Positions 41,303 through 49,952 are shown, counted from the first letter of the stretch. The stretch is DNA of 57,699 nt from Deltaproteobacteria bacterium (GCA_027858995.1 JAQIBP010000009.1:1-57699), one strand, 5' to 3'. Program-made: numbers and translations. Notes: a model not told the origin generated them from the sequence alone.

Positions 41303-43425
41303 TATTTGTCCCTCCTGTCAGCTTCAGCCCCGGCAGCCTTAACAATATCAATCCAGATAAATCCGAATTCATCGACACGGGCTTTAGTATCCTCGCCTAT
41401 AACAATTGTGGATTCACGTTCTTCAATAATGGCAGGCCCTTCAAACTGTGCATGGGCAAATAGTTTGGATCGGTCATAAACCGTAAAGGGGATATAATCT
41501 TTTTTTATAACGGAAAATGCCTGGCGCTGACCCTTGATACAGGTTTGAATATCCCGGGTTTGGGTTGTAAGTTTTGAAATTGAAAAAGGTTTTTTAGGAA
41601 GGCTTGCCCGAACCTTGAATGTTACAAACTCCACATGTGATTCTGCAGAAGCTCTGCCATAGAGCCGTTTATACTCTTCATCAAACATGGTTCTGATTTC
41701 TTCTCTGGAAAATTCTGTAAAATCCTTGTTGTCAATTGAAAGATCAATTTCTGCACCCTGGCCTACAAAACGCATTAGAAGAGTTCTTTGAAAAATGATT
41801 TCATCGCCACTTTGGGCGCCCTCAAGAATTTTTGAACTCTCTTGTTCAAGCTCACTAAACAGCAGCTCAATCTCTTTTAAATCAGCTTCTTCAAGTACTC
41901 TTCTATGGCTTCTTGAAAGATCAAATGCTACAGGTGCAGTAAAAAAACCAAGTGCTGATCCAACTCCTGCAAGAGGAGGTACAAGAATGGCAGAAGCACC
42001 GATTTTTTTAGCAAGCCCGTAGGTGTGAACTGGTCCTGCACCACCAAAGGCTGTTACTGTAACAATATTGGGATTGCCGCCTTTTTCCGCAATATGGGTT
42101 TTGGCTGCAGATGCCATGGTCTCATTTATAAGGTCATGGATTCCAAAAGCTGCTTCGACCATTGTTGTGCCCAGCGGCTTTGCAATTTTCTCTTCAATTG
42201 CTTTTTTGGAAAGCTCTATATCAAGCTCCATGGTGCCACCAAGGAAAAAATCAGGATCAAGATATCCTAAGACAAGGTCGGCATCTGTGACAGTTGGACT
42301 CTCTCCGCCCTGTTTATAACATGCAGGTCCTGGATCAGCGCCTGCACTTTCAGGGCCGACCTGTAACAATCCAAGATTGCTTATTTTAGCAATACTTCCT
42401 CCACCTGCACCAATTTCCATAAGATCTACGACAGGTACCTGGATTGGAAGTCCGGAACCTTTTTGAAAACGCTGCACACGTCCTACTTCAAAGGTTGATA
42501 CAAGCCCTGCATGTCCATCCTGTATCAGGCATGATTTGGCTGTTGTTCCGCCCATATCAAAACAGAACATATCCTTGATATTAAACATCTGTCCATAATA
42601 CTGGGAAGCAATTACAGCAGCAGTCGGTCCTGACTCAATGATCCTGACAGGAAAATCCTTTGCTGTTTCAACAGAAGTGATCCCGCCCGAAGAGAGCATG
42701 ATAAAAAGCTTGCCGTCAAAGCCGATTGTTCCAAGTCTTTTTACCAGTTTATTCAAGTACCAGTAAGTTATGGGTTTTACATAGGCATTGACAGCAGTTG
42801 TGCAGGTTCTTTCATACTCTTTTATTTCTGGAAGCACCTCAAATGATGTGGATAAAAACATTTCCGGCGCTTCTCTTTCAATTATCTCTTTTATCTTTTT
42901 TTCATTAATGGAGTTTTCATAGGAGTTGATAAAACAGACAGCAATCGATTCTATGCCATCTTTTTTAAATTTTTCAAGGAGAGTTACAACCTCTTTTTCA
43001 TCCACACTTTTCAGCACTCTGCCGTCAAAGGTCAACCGCTCATCAATCTCTGCCCTGTCTGATCTGGGAACGATTGGTTCCGGGTATTCGCTGAAAATAT
43101 CATAGGCGTCATAGCGTTTTTCCCTACCCAGCTCCAGGATGTCCCTGAATCCCTTTGTTGTTATCAGGGCAGTTCTGGCTCCTTTTCTCTCAATAATGGC
43201 ATTGATAACCAGGGTGGTTCCGTGAATGATCTCTTCAACACTGTCCATAAATCCGGGGAGAGTCTCGGCAAGTTCCCTGACACCCTGTTCAATAGCATCT
43301 GACGGATCAGAAGGTGTGGTCAGGCATTTATTTGTATGAAATTCTCCTGTTATATTATTCACAAGAACAAAATCTGTAAAAGTTCCGCCTATATCACACC
43401 CGAGGCGGTATGTCGGCTGTTCCAA
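41302..43425 (-). CDS. hyuA: hydantoinase A / oxoprolinase alpha-type ATP-dependent subunit
   Basis: A 707-residue HyuA-family protein with the ASKHA ATPase fold: G-C-D-I-G-G-T-F-T-D-F at the start, H-G-T-T-L-V-I-N-A, F-D-M-G-G-T-T-A-K-S near residue 295 and a C-terminal domain with A-I-I-E-E-R-E-S-T. It phosphorylates and so activates the amide for hydrolysis with HyuB. The start is TTG at 43425, preceded by AGGAGG. The gene follows the mutase gene after a 195-base gap that holds the second copy of the dispersed palindromic element. Confidence 0.9.
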   Translation of the reverse strand: MEQPTYRLGCDIGGTFTDFVLVNNITGEFHTNKCLTTPSDPSDAIEQGVRELAETLPGFMDSVEEIIHGTTLVINAIIERKGARTALITTKGFRDILELGREKRYDAYDIFSEYPEPIVPRSDRAEIDERLTFDGRVLKSVDEKEVVTLLEKFKKDGIESIAVCFINSYENSINEKKIKEIIEREAPEMFLSTSFEVLPEIKEYERTCTTAVNAYVKPITYWYLNKLVKRLGTIGFDGKLFIMLSSGGITSVETAKDFPVRIIESGPTAAVIASQYYGQMFNIKDMFCFDMGGTTAKSCLIQDGHAGLVSTFEVGRVQRFQKGSGLPIQVPVVDLMEIGAGGGSIAKISNLGLLQVGPESAGADPGPACYKQGGESPTVTDADLVLGYLDPDFFLGGTMELDIELSKKAIEEKIAKPLGTTMVEAAFGIHDLINETMASAAKTHIAEKGGNPNIVTVTAFGGAGPVHTYGLAKKIGASAILVPPLAGVGSALGFFTAPVAFDLSRSHRRVLEEADLKEIELLFSELEQESSKILEGAQSGDEIIFQRTLLMRFVGQGAEIDLSIDNKDFTEFSREEIRTMFDEEYKRLYGRASAESHVEFVTFKVRASLPKKPFSISKLTTQTRDIQTCIKGQRQAFSVIKKDYIPFTVYDRSKLFAHAQFEGPAIIEERESTIVIGEDTKARVDEFGFIWIDIVKAAGAEADRRDK

Positions 43426-43497
43426 AATATCTTCCTCCTAATGAAGTTATATTAATGTTTGTCTATCTAAATATTAATATTTTGATTGCAAGCTCAG

Positions 43498-43620
43498 ATT
43501 TGGATGGAAAGTTTGCCCATATGTGAGGCGCAAGAAGTTTTGCAACCGGAGCGTACTAAAGTACGTGAGGATTGCAAAACTTTGCAGCAACGAAGCAGAT
43601 GGGTGAATATTCATCTAAAT
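43498..43620. repeat. dispersed palindromic element, copy 2
   Basis: A 123-bp relative of 20574-20695. End repeats: ATTTGGATGGAAA (43498-43510) against TATTCATCTAAAT (43608-43620), imperfect. Core: AGTTTTGCAA ... TTGCAAAACT, with CGTACT-AA-AGTACG inside. Blocks shared almost exactly with copy 1 include GCCCATATGT, AGGCGCAAGAA, and GCAACGAAGCAGATGGGTGA. As in copy 1, the right end touches the stop codon of a minus-strand gene (the mutase, 43621-43623). It lies between the mutase and hyuA genes and could attenuate the operon. Confidence 0.78.
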
Positions 43621-45258
43621 TTAGTAGAAATCGGGTTCGTTCCATTCTCCGAAGACCTCCCTGAATACTCCGGCCATCTCACCTACCGTGGCATAAGCAT
43701 GGCAGCATTTAACAAGGTGAGGCATGACATTATCACTGCCTCTGGCTGCTTTTTCAAGGGCTGCAAGGCTCTGGCTTACTTCTTGATCATTTCTTGTCCG
43801 TTTAAGTTCCTTTAAATTAGCCTTTGATTTTTCTGCCCACTCCTCATTATATTCATGGAGTTCCACATCTGTTTTTTCAGCTTCACCATCTTCTGTGCTC
43901 TGGTTGAGACCAACCTTTTTATATTCTCCTGACTGAAGACCTTTTTCATATTTATAGGCCTGGGCTGAAATCTTTCTCTGGATAAATCCGCTGGAGATAG
44001 CTTTAGTCATGCCGCCCCATTTTTCAACATCTTTCATTTCCTCAAGGATTTTTTCTTCCATCTCAAGGGTCAGGGTTTCAATAAAATATGAACCTGCAAG
44101 GGGATCAACAGTGTCTCTCAGTCCTACTTCATCCATAAGCATTTCAAGGGTGCGCAAAGAGAGCAGGGCAGAGCGTGGGGTAGGGATGGTATATGCTTCA
44201 TCAAAGGAGCACAGAGCCGTAGTCTGGGCGCCTGAAAGTGCTGCACCAAGAGCATAGTAAGCACTCCTCATAATATTGTTTTCAGGCTGTTCCTTGGTAA
44301 GGCCGGAACCACCGCCTCCGAAAAGTCCTCTCAGAAACAATTTCTTTTTATCTGTAACCCCATATTCTTCTTTAAGCATTATTGCCCATAGTTTTCTTGC
44401 TGCCCTGAACTTGGCAATCTGTTCCCACAGGTTGCCGTAAACATTGAAATTAAAGGAGAAACGCCCAACAAAATCTTCAGGTTTGATGCCCCTTTGCGTC
44501 ACATTTGCAATATAGTCTTTTGCAATGGAAAAAGCATAGGCAATTTCCTGGGCAGGAGTGGCTCCTGATTCCCTTATATGATATCCGCATAAACTCACTG
44601 GGTTTGATCTTGGCAGCTCCTTGACTGCATATTCAATGGAGTCACCCACAAGTCTTACTCCATGTTCCACAGGGAATATCCAGGCGCCTCTGCCTATCAT
44701 CTCCTTTAAAATATCATTCTGGGGAGTTGTGGAGATCTGGTTTTTTGAATACCCGAATTTTTCAGCCGTTGCCTGGTACATTGCCATCATAATGGTTGCA
44801 ACAGCATTAATGGTCAGGCCTGAACCTATTTTATCAAGGGGAATTCCAGCAAAAGCAGTTTCAAAATCCTTAAGAGAGTCAATTGCCATGCCAACACGTC
44901 CAACCTCGCCCTGGGCAAGCGGATGGTCAGAGTCATACCCCATCTGGGTTGGAAGATCAAAAGCAACGTTAAGACCATTCTGCCCATTTTTTATCATGAG
45001 TTTAAAACGCTCATTGGTCTCTGCAGGAGTTCCAAATCCTGTATACTGCCTTGTTGTCCAGGCACGACTTCTATAACTCAAGGGATGAAGGCTACGGGTA
45101 AAAGGATATTCCCCGGGTTGTCCCAGATCTTTATCATATTCAAACCCTGCCTTTTCAAGATCTTCAGGTCCATATGATGATTTTACTTTTATACCGGACT
45201 GGTAGGTTACCTCTTGTATAGCGCCTTTTTCATCTTTGATATATTTTGCAACACCCAT
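43621..45258 (-). CDS. B12-dependent acyl-CoA mutase, large subunit (divergent pocket)
   Basis: A 545-residue methylmalonyl-CoA-mutase-type alpha subunit (TIM barrel; the B12 domain is a separate protein). Shared with the family: W-T-T-R-Q-Y-T-G-F (Y72 matches the methylmalonyl-CoA mutase Tyr89), V-A-F-D-L-P-T-Q-M-G-Y-D-S-D, Q-N-D-I-L-K-E and G-Y-H-I-R-E-S-G-A-T (H227). The usual L-R-x-H-x-Q-T-S-G reads L-R-G-L-F-G-G-G-G-S-G (309-319), and Q-S-L-H-T-N-x-x-D-E-A reads T-T-A-L-C-S-F-D-E-A (346-355). Those segments contact CoA and acyl group, so the substrate is probably not methylmalonyl-CoA. A bulky acid such as (2-aminophenyl)succinyl-CoA would fit the context. Confidence 0.88.
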   Translation of the reverse strand: MGVAKYIKDEKGAIQEVTYQSGIKVKSSYGPEDLEKAGFEYDKDLGQPGEYPFTRSLHPLSYRSRAWTTRQYTGFGTPAETNERFKLMIKNGQNGLNVAFDLPTQMGYDSDHPLAQGEVGRVGMAIDSLKDFETAFAGIPLDKIGSGLTINAVATIMMAMYQATAEKFGYSKNQISTTPQNDILKEMIGRGAWIFPVEHGVRLVGDSIEYAVKELPRSNPVSLCGYHIRESGATPAQEIAYAFSIAKDYIANVTQRGIKPEDFVGRFSFNFNVYGNLWEQIAKFRAARKLWAIMLKEEYGVTDKKKLFLRGLFGGGGSGLTKEQPENNIMRSAYYALGAALSGAQTTALCSFDEAYTIPTPRSALLSLRTLEMLMDEVGLRDTVDPLAGSYFIETLTLEMEEKILEEMKDVEKWGGMTKAISSGFIQRKISAQAYKYEKGLQSGEYKKVGLNQSTEDGEAEKTDVELHEYNEEWAEKSKANLKELKRTRNDQEVSQSLAALEKAARGSDNVMPHLVKCCHAYATVGEMAGVFREVFGEWNEPDFY

Positions 45259-45259
45259 T

Positions 45260-45667
45260 TTATTTTTCTCCAGTCTCTAATGCATTAATACCTGTAACAA
45301 TATGTTCAAATGATACTCCACCCGGAAAAACCTGAGCTACTCCCATCTCTTTGAGTTGAGGAATATCCTGGTATGGAATAACTCCTCCAACAGTAAGATG
45401 GATATCATCAAGCCCTTTTTCCTTCATCATGGCAAGCAGTTTTTCACATATGGGCAGATGTGCCCCTGACATTATGCTTAACCCGATAACATCTACAGCT
45501 TCCTCGGTAGCAGTCTGTATGATCTGGTCAAGGGTCTGGTGAAGGCCTGAGTAGATTACTTCCATTCCTGCATCTCTTAAGGCAAGACAGACAATTTTAG
45601 CGCCCTTGTCATGCCCGTCCAACCCTGGTTTTGCAATTAAAACCCTAATTTTTTTTGTGGTTTTCAT
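45260..45667 (-). CDS. B12-binding small subunit of acyl-CoA mutase
   Basis: A 135-residue cobalamin-binding protein. The lower-ligand motif D-x-H-x-x-G is D-G-H-D-K-G near residue 18, followed by L-S-x-x-S-G-A-H (S-I-M-S-G-A-H) and G-G-V-I-P. It pairs with the large subunit, which starts one base after its stop. The small stand-alone B12 subunit is the arrangement of 2-hydroxyisobutyryl-CoA-mutase-type and archaeal-type mutases. AAAGGAA precedes the start. Confidence 0.93.
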   Translation of the reverse strand: MKTTKKIRVLIAKPGLDGHDKGAKIVCLALRDAGMEVIYSGLHQTLDQIIQTATEEAVDVIGLSIMSGAHLPICEKLLAMMKEKGLDDIHLTVGGVIPYQDIPQLKEMGVAQVFPGGVSFEHIVTGINALETGEK

Positions 45668-45678
45668 AGAATGTTCCT

Positions 45679-46704
45679 TTATCGTTCAATTAATTTATCT
45701 GTTAAAAGTTCTGCTGCACTTAAAGGGTCAATTTTACATGACTGGATTTCTTTTATTGTTTCCACATATCTATCTGAAGTTTTTATGTATTTGAGAAGTT
45801 TCTCCAGAGCTAAATCTTTTAAAAGCGCATTAAAATATAATATTTCCATTTCATCTTTTTTTGTATCAAATGTGTTGTTTTTTTCCATAAAATCAAAATG
45901 AGATAAAAAAGTATCCACAACCTCTTTTACACCATTCCCATTTTGTGCAGAGGTTTTAAGCACTTTTGGTGTCCAGTCGGTTCCAGTGGTGGTTTGAAAA
46001 TCAGTTCTCGAACTGTTTCTCATTTCAAGCATCATGTTAAGCTGGTGCAGGGTTTGATCCACATCAGGTTTATCACTTTTATTGACTATAAATATATCAC
46101 CTTTTTCAAGGATACCGGCTTTCACAGCCTGCATGCCGTCTCCAGCTCCAGGAATAGTGACAATTCCAATTGAGTGGGCAAGGTTTGCAATTTCAAATTC
46201 TCCCTGACCTGCACCCACTGTTTCAATAATGATAATTTCATAACCCATTGTATCCAGAACAATAACAGCATCTTTTGCTGCCCTTGAAAGCCCGCCTTTT
46301 TCTCCCCTTGATGCCATGGATCTTATAAATACATTTTCATCTGTAGCATGTTTTTGCATGCGAATACGATCTCCGAGAATTGCACCTCCTGAAACAGGGC
46401 TCGAAGGATCCACAGCAACAACAGCTGTTTTTTTATCAAGTTTGCGAAATTCCTGGATCATGGAATTAATCAACGTGGATTTACCAACACCGGGTGATCC
46501 TGTAATACCAATGATAAAAGCCTTTCCCGAATAAGGATACAGTTGTTTGAGCAGTTCAAACGCTTGAGGATCATTCTCTTCAATGAGCCGGATCACTCTT
46601 GCTCCTGCAAGCTTGTTTCCTGATAATATCTCTTTAACTGACAATATGTTTTCAATATTAGGATTAAGCACTGATTTTCTCTTCTTTTTCATGTGCCAGT
46701 TCAT
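45679..46704 (-). CDS. meaB: MeaB/ArgK-type GTPase chaperone of the B12 mutase
   Basis: A G3E-family GTPase (341 residues as an open frame) that loads and protects B12-dependent mutases. Walker A is G-S-P-G-V-G-K-S-T near residue 70; then D-P-S-S-P-V-S-G-G-A-I-L-G-D-R-I-R-M, the E-T-V-G-A-G-Q-G-E switch and N-K-S-D for guanine. It overlaps the GntR gene by 41 bases from this start. In-frame starts at 46692 (ATG) or about 46671 (GTG in the last gntR codons) are also possible and would give normal N-termini. It lies 11 bases before the small mutase subunit. Confidence 0.9.
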   Translation of the reverse strand: MNWHMKKKRKSVLNPNIENILSVKEILSGNKLAGARVIRLIEENDPQAFELLKQLYPYSGKAFIIGITGSPGVGKSTLINSMIQEFRKLDKKTAVVAVDPSSPVSGGAILGDRIRMQKHATDENVFIRSMASRGEKGGLSRAAKDAVIVLDTMGYEIIIIETVGAGQGEFEIANLAHSIGIVTIPGAGDGMQAVKAGILEKGDIFIVNKSDKPDVDQTLHQLNMMLEMRNSSRTDFQTTTGTDWTPKVLKTSAQNGNGVKEVVDTFLSHFDFMEKNNTFDTKKDEMEILYFNALLKDLALEKLLKYIKTSDRYVETIKEIQSCKIDPLSAAELLTDKLIER

Positions 46705-47353
46705 TTAAAACAGCATTTTTCCCTTTTAAAATATGTGTTCTTACAAGCTGTTCAACAGCTACGCCATCCCTCTTTTTAATGGCAGCAACCATCTTGATAT
46801 GATCATCATTGCTTTTTTGGGCATACTCTTTTTGTTTTAAGATAATCTGCCTGAATCTTGAGATATGTGCACGCAGCTGGTTAATCATTTTGATTAATTT
46901 CTGGCTTTTGCTCAAAGCATATAAATAATCATGAAACTGAGTATTTATTTTCTGGAGTTTGACATAATCATACTCTTTTTCAAGGCATTGCTGAAACTCT
47001 TTCATCTTTTTCTCAAGAGGTTCAAGATCTCTGGTGTTGTAATTTTCAGCGGCAAGCCTTGCAGCATACGCTTCAAGAACACTTCTGATTCCAAAAGTCT
47101 GTTCAATATCTTCTTTTGTCAGGGTGACGACCTGGAATCCACCCGAGGGCGTTTTTTCAATCCAGTCTTCTCTTTCAAGCTTGTGCAGGGCTTCTCTCAA
47201 TGGTGTCCTGCTGATACCCAGCATGTCTGCAATCCTGCTTTCCACAAGCCTTGATCCGGGCTCAATGTCCTGATCAATGATGGCTTTTTTCAGGTAATCA
47301 AATACATCCTGGCCAAGAGATTTCCTTTCCTTGAATTTGTTATTTAGTTTCAT
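46664..47353 (-). CDS. GntR-family (FCD domain) transcription regulator
   Basis: A 229-residue regulator with an N-terminal GntR winged helix (L-V-E-S-R-I-A-D-M-L-G-I-S-R-T-P-L-R-E-A, residues about 38-57) and an all-helical FCD effector domain with the metal/ligand pattern around F-H-D-Y-L-Y and a late H-I-K-M. FCD regulators usually sense a carboxylic acid or acyl-CoA intermediate and repress a catabolic operon. It is the second gene of the block, 25 bases after the CoA-transferase gene. The 23-bp palindrome at 48611-48633 is its likely operator. Confidence 0.9.
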   Translation of the reverse strand: MKLNNKFKERKSLGQDVFDYLKKAIIDQDIEPGSRLVESRIADMLGISRTPLREALHKLEREDWIEKTPSGGFQVVTLTKEDIEQTFGIRSVLEAYAARLAAENYNTRDLEPLEKKMKEFQQCLEKEYDYVKLQKINTQFHDYLYALSKSQKLIKMINQLRAHISRFRQIILKQKEYAQKSNDDHIKMVAAIKKRDGVAVEQLVRTHILKGKNAVLNELAHEKEEKISA

Positions 47354-47378
47354 GAATTCATACCCTTTTGTTTAAACA

Positions 47379-48569
47379 TCAGATGATGCCTTTTCCCTTG
47401 AGATCTGCAAGAGCTGCATCGTCATACCCAAGCAGGTTTCCGTAAATTTCCTTGTTCTGCTCGCCAAATCTTGGAGGAAAGCTAAGTTCCTGATTATTCT
47501 CTTTTAGAAAAGGTGTCATGTTTGGCGGAGGTGCAAGGGTAACTTTTGTTCCTGTTTTGGGATCAGTCGAAGTTAAAATCCGTTTAGCAACCAAAGGATC
47601 TTCCACCACCTCATTCACATTTTTGATTTTTGAAATGGGAACTGTAATGGAGTTGAACAATTCAATGAGATCTTCAGAAGTGTATTGTTCTGTAATGGCA
47701 TTAATGGCCTTGTTCAGGTTTGCAACATCTTTGATCCTGCCCTTGTTGTTTTGATATTCTTCCTTTGCAAGGGATTTGAACATATCCTGAGATACCATGG
47801 AGTTCCACTGTTTATCATTTCCCACAGCAAGATAAACAAAACCGGTACTGGTTTTATAGACTGATACAGGGCTGAAAAATTCATGGGTGTTGCCGCGTCT
47901 TGAAATATTGCCCCCAAAGCTTTTTGAAAGGGTAATGGGAACCGTCATCCATGATACGCTTGATTCAAACATGGAAAGATCAATACGTGTGCCTTCCCCT
48001 GTTGCCGCCCGTTTAAAAAGAGCTTTCATTAAAAGTCCATAACCATGTTCGCTTGTTCCCATGTCAGGAAGAGGGATGCCCAGAACCTGGGGATCGCCTT
48101 TGGCCTCTCCTGTAAGTTCCATCAACCCGGATCTTGCCTGCAGGATTGGATCATAGGCCCCTTCATTTGAATCAGGACCAAATCCGGTAAGACCCAGCCA
48201 GATAATATCAGGTTTGACCTCTTTTATTATTTCATATGCCATTCCAAGTTTTTCATAATTTTTCGGCAATTGATTTGTTATAAAAATATCAACATCAAGC
48301 TCTTTAATCAGTTTTTTAAATATCTCCTGACCTTCAGGGTCAGCCATGTTCAAAGAGAGAGCTTTTTTCCCCGAGTTAATGCACAAAAAATAGGAATTCA
48401 TTCTTTTTTCATCAAGAACATTGTCACCTATAAAACGATTGGGATCTCCATATACAGGGTGTTCAAGACGGATGACATTCATCCCGTCCTGGGCAAGTCT
48501 ATAGGTAAGATATGGGGCAACAGTTGCCTGTTCAAGGGATAGTACGGTAAGATTTTTGAAAATTTCCAT
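47379..48569 (-). CDS. class III (CaiB/BaiF-type) CoA-transferase
   Basis: A 396-residue family III CoA-transferase. Hallmarks are A-P-Y-L-T-Y-R-L-A-Q-D-G near the start, the family segment Y-D-P-I-L-Q-A-R-S-G, and the putative catalytic Asp169 in P-L-P-D-M-G-T-S-E-H-G, the same position as in formyl-CoA transferase. Family III enzymes in anaerobic aromatic pathways move CoA from succinyl-CoA or a pathway CoA ester to benzylsuccinate or similar acids. It could activate an aryl-succinate for the B12 mutase. The start at 48569 has GGAG six bases upstream; an earlier ATG at 48581 is also in frame. It is the first gene of the block. Confidence 0.88.
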   Translation of the reverse strand: MEIFKNLTVLSLEQATVAPYLTYRLAQDGMNVIRLEHPVYGDPNRFIGDNVLDEKRMNSYFLCINSGKKALSLNMADPEGQEIFKKLIKELDVDIFITNQLPKNYEKLGMAYEIIKEVKPDIIWLGLTGFGPDSNEGAYDPILQARSGLMELTGEAKGDPQVLGIPLPDMGTSEHGYGLLMKALFKRAATGEGTRIDLSMFESSVSWMTVPITLSKSFGGNISRRGNTHEFFSPVSVYKTSTGFVYLAVGNDKQWNSMVSQDMFKSLAKEEYQNNKGRIKDVANLNKAINAITEQYTSEDLIELFNSITVPISKIKNVNEVVEDPLVAKRILTSTDPKTGTKVTLAPPPNMTPFLKENNQELSFPPRFGEQNKEIYGNLLGYDDAALADLKGKGII

Positions 48570-48610
48570 AAATATCTCCATTTATCATTATATATAAGAG
48601 TAAAACTTAA

Positions 48611-48633
48611 TAATTGTATACAGTATACAATTA
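48611..48633. promoter_or_regulatory. perfect 23-bp palindrome, likely GntR/FCD operator
   Basis: TAATTGTATAC (48611-48621), a central A (48622), and GTATACAATTA (48623-48633) form a perfect palindrome. The TGTATAC-A-GTATACA core is typical for FCD-type GntR regulators, one of which is encoded two genes into the block. It overlaps the -10 element of the block promoter, so binding would repress. Confidence 0.8.
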
Positions 48634-48644
48634 TTTGATGTCAA
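48615..48644 (-). promoter_or_regulatory. promoter of the catabolic block
   Basis: On the minus strand a perfect TTGACA (48644-48639) is followed after 18 bases by TATACA (48620-48615, four of six matches). It is 46 bases upstream of the CoA-transferase start. The -10 element lies inside the 23-bp palindrome. Confidence 0.65.
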
Positions 48645-48775
48645 GGCATTTTTTAACAGGTTTAAGGTTTTGTGAATCATCAAATTAAAACCCCAGATAC
48701 CTAAACGTAGACACCTTGTAAAAAGTCAAAGTTGGTGCTGTTTTAATCTATGAAAAAATCAAAAAAGGTGATAAA

Positions 48776-49921
48776 CTACGATTTTTTGTCTGGCATCATT
48801 GCTCTTAAAATTACAGTATTGGCAGTATATTTGCTTCCCACCTTTTTTAATAAATTTAAATTCTGAAATTCCCTCAAATCTCTTAAAGCAGTGGTTCTTC
48901 CTATCGTTGCATATTTTTTTGCAACATCTGGAGAAATTTCTAACAATTCATCTACAGTAAACAGCCCGTTAATTGGTATTTGAAGCATTAACGCTCTTTT
49001 ACGTTTAAAAGTGGTTTTTTTAGTATATTTTAAATCTGCAAATGTCTCATAAATATAATGCTGCCAAAAAATAGAGAATTGACTTTTTTGAATATAATCC
49101 AGATTTTCTTTTAATCCGTCCCGGAAACCCTGCAATGCATATTGAATAAATTTTGTTAAATCTCTATGCTTTCTTGCCCTGTCAAGCTGTCTGTAATATT
49201 CAGAGCGGGTCAGGTTGTAATGGTTCGATAAAATATGGGAAACAATGTTTGGCAAACCAGTTCTTAATAAAATATAGAATTCCAATAAACGTCCTGTACG
49301 TCCATTGCCATCGCCGAACGGGTGAATCCATTCAATATAAACATGGGTTACTATTGCTTCAATGACAGCAGTTTTAAAATTTTGACCATTACTATAGTGG
49401 AACTCTCGTTTAATCCATTCACATAATTTTCCAATAAGTTCCGGGACATATCTGTGTTCCGGCGCAAGGTAAGGGCCTACATATCGTCTATCCTCTCTGA
49501 ATCTGCCCGGAATGGCATCAAAATGATCTCCCAAATCCTTGCCAATCATGTAATGAAATCTTTTTATAAGTGCAGGGGAAATAATTTCAACTTTATCTTC
49601 ATCAACTATTTCACGAAGCAAAGTATTAAAGGCTTCAAGAATATTAGTAACTTCAATTTCCAAATACTCCTTGCTTGGAGGCAGGTGCCACCCCTCTTGT
49701 ATTTTTTCAATATCTTCTTCGCTTAGGGTGTTACCTTCAATTGCAGTGGTAGCCTGCGCTCCTTTTCTTAGAGAAACCCCTAACATTCTTGTCCAGTCTT
49801 TGGGAGGTATGGGGATATTGGTTAGGGCCTGCACAAACGCATGACATTCGCCAAGCAAATACCCTGAATCTTGTGTTATTTCCCAGGCTTTCCTAAAAGA
49901 AATATGATTGTATTCATTCAT
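48776..49921 (-). CDS. Fic-domain protein with C-terminal winged helix
   Basis: A 381-residue Fic protein. The catalytic motif H-P-F-G-D-G-N-G-R-T-G-R is complete (H200), and an N-terminal inhibitory motif T-x-x-x-E-G (T58, E62, G63) marks it as class II, with the inhibitory helix in the same chain. A C-terminal winged helix (from about residue 310) suggests DNA binding. Fic enzymes usually transfer AMP to a target hydroxyl. The start at 49921 has AAAGGTG upstream; the frame extends ten codons further. A 12-bp inverted repeat upstream may be its operator. It stands between the catabolic block and the dnd genes. Confidence 0.88.
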   Translation of the reverse strand: MNEYNHISFRKAWEITQDSGYLLGECHAFVQALTNIPIPPKDWTRMLGVSLRKGAQATTAIEGNTLSEEDIEKIQEGWHLPPSKEYLEIEVTNILEAFNTLLREIVDEDKVEIISPALIKRFHYMIGKDLGDHFDAIPGRFREDRRYVGPYLAPEHRYVPELIGKLCEWIKREFHYSNGQNFKTAVIEAIVTHVYIEWIHPFGDGNGRTGRLLEFYILLRTGLPNIVSHILSNHYNLTRSEYYRQLDRARKHRDLTKFIQYALQGFRDGLKENLDYIQKSQFSIFWQHYIYETFADLKYTKKTTFKRKRALMLQIPINGLFTVDELLEISPDVAKKYATIGRTTALRDLREFQNLNLLKKVGSKYTANTVILRAMMPDKKS

Positions 49922-49952
49922 TCTATCACCTTTTTGTCGTTTTTTTATCAAA

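Noticed and set aside
41302-43425. HyuAB as acetone carboxylase
   Set aside because: The lengths fit the two-subunit hydantoinase/oxoprolinase type and there is no small gamma subunit gene next to them.
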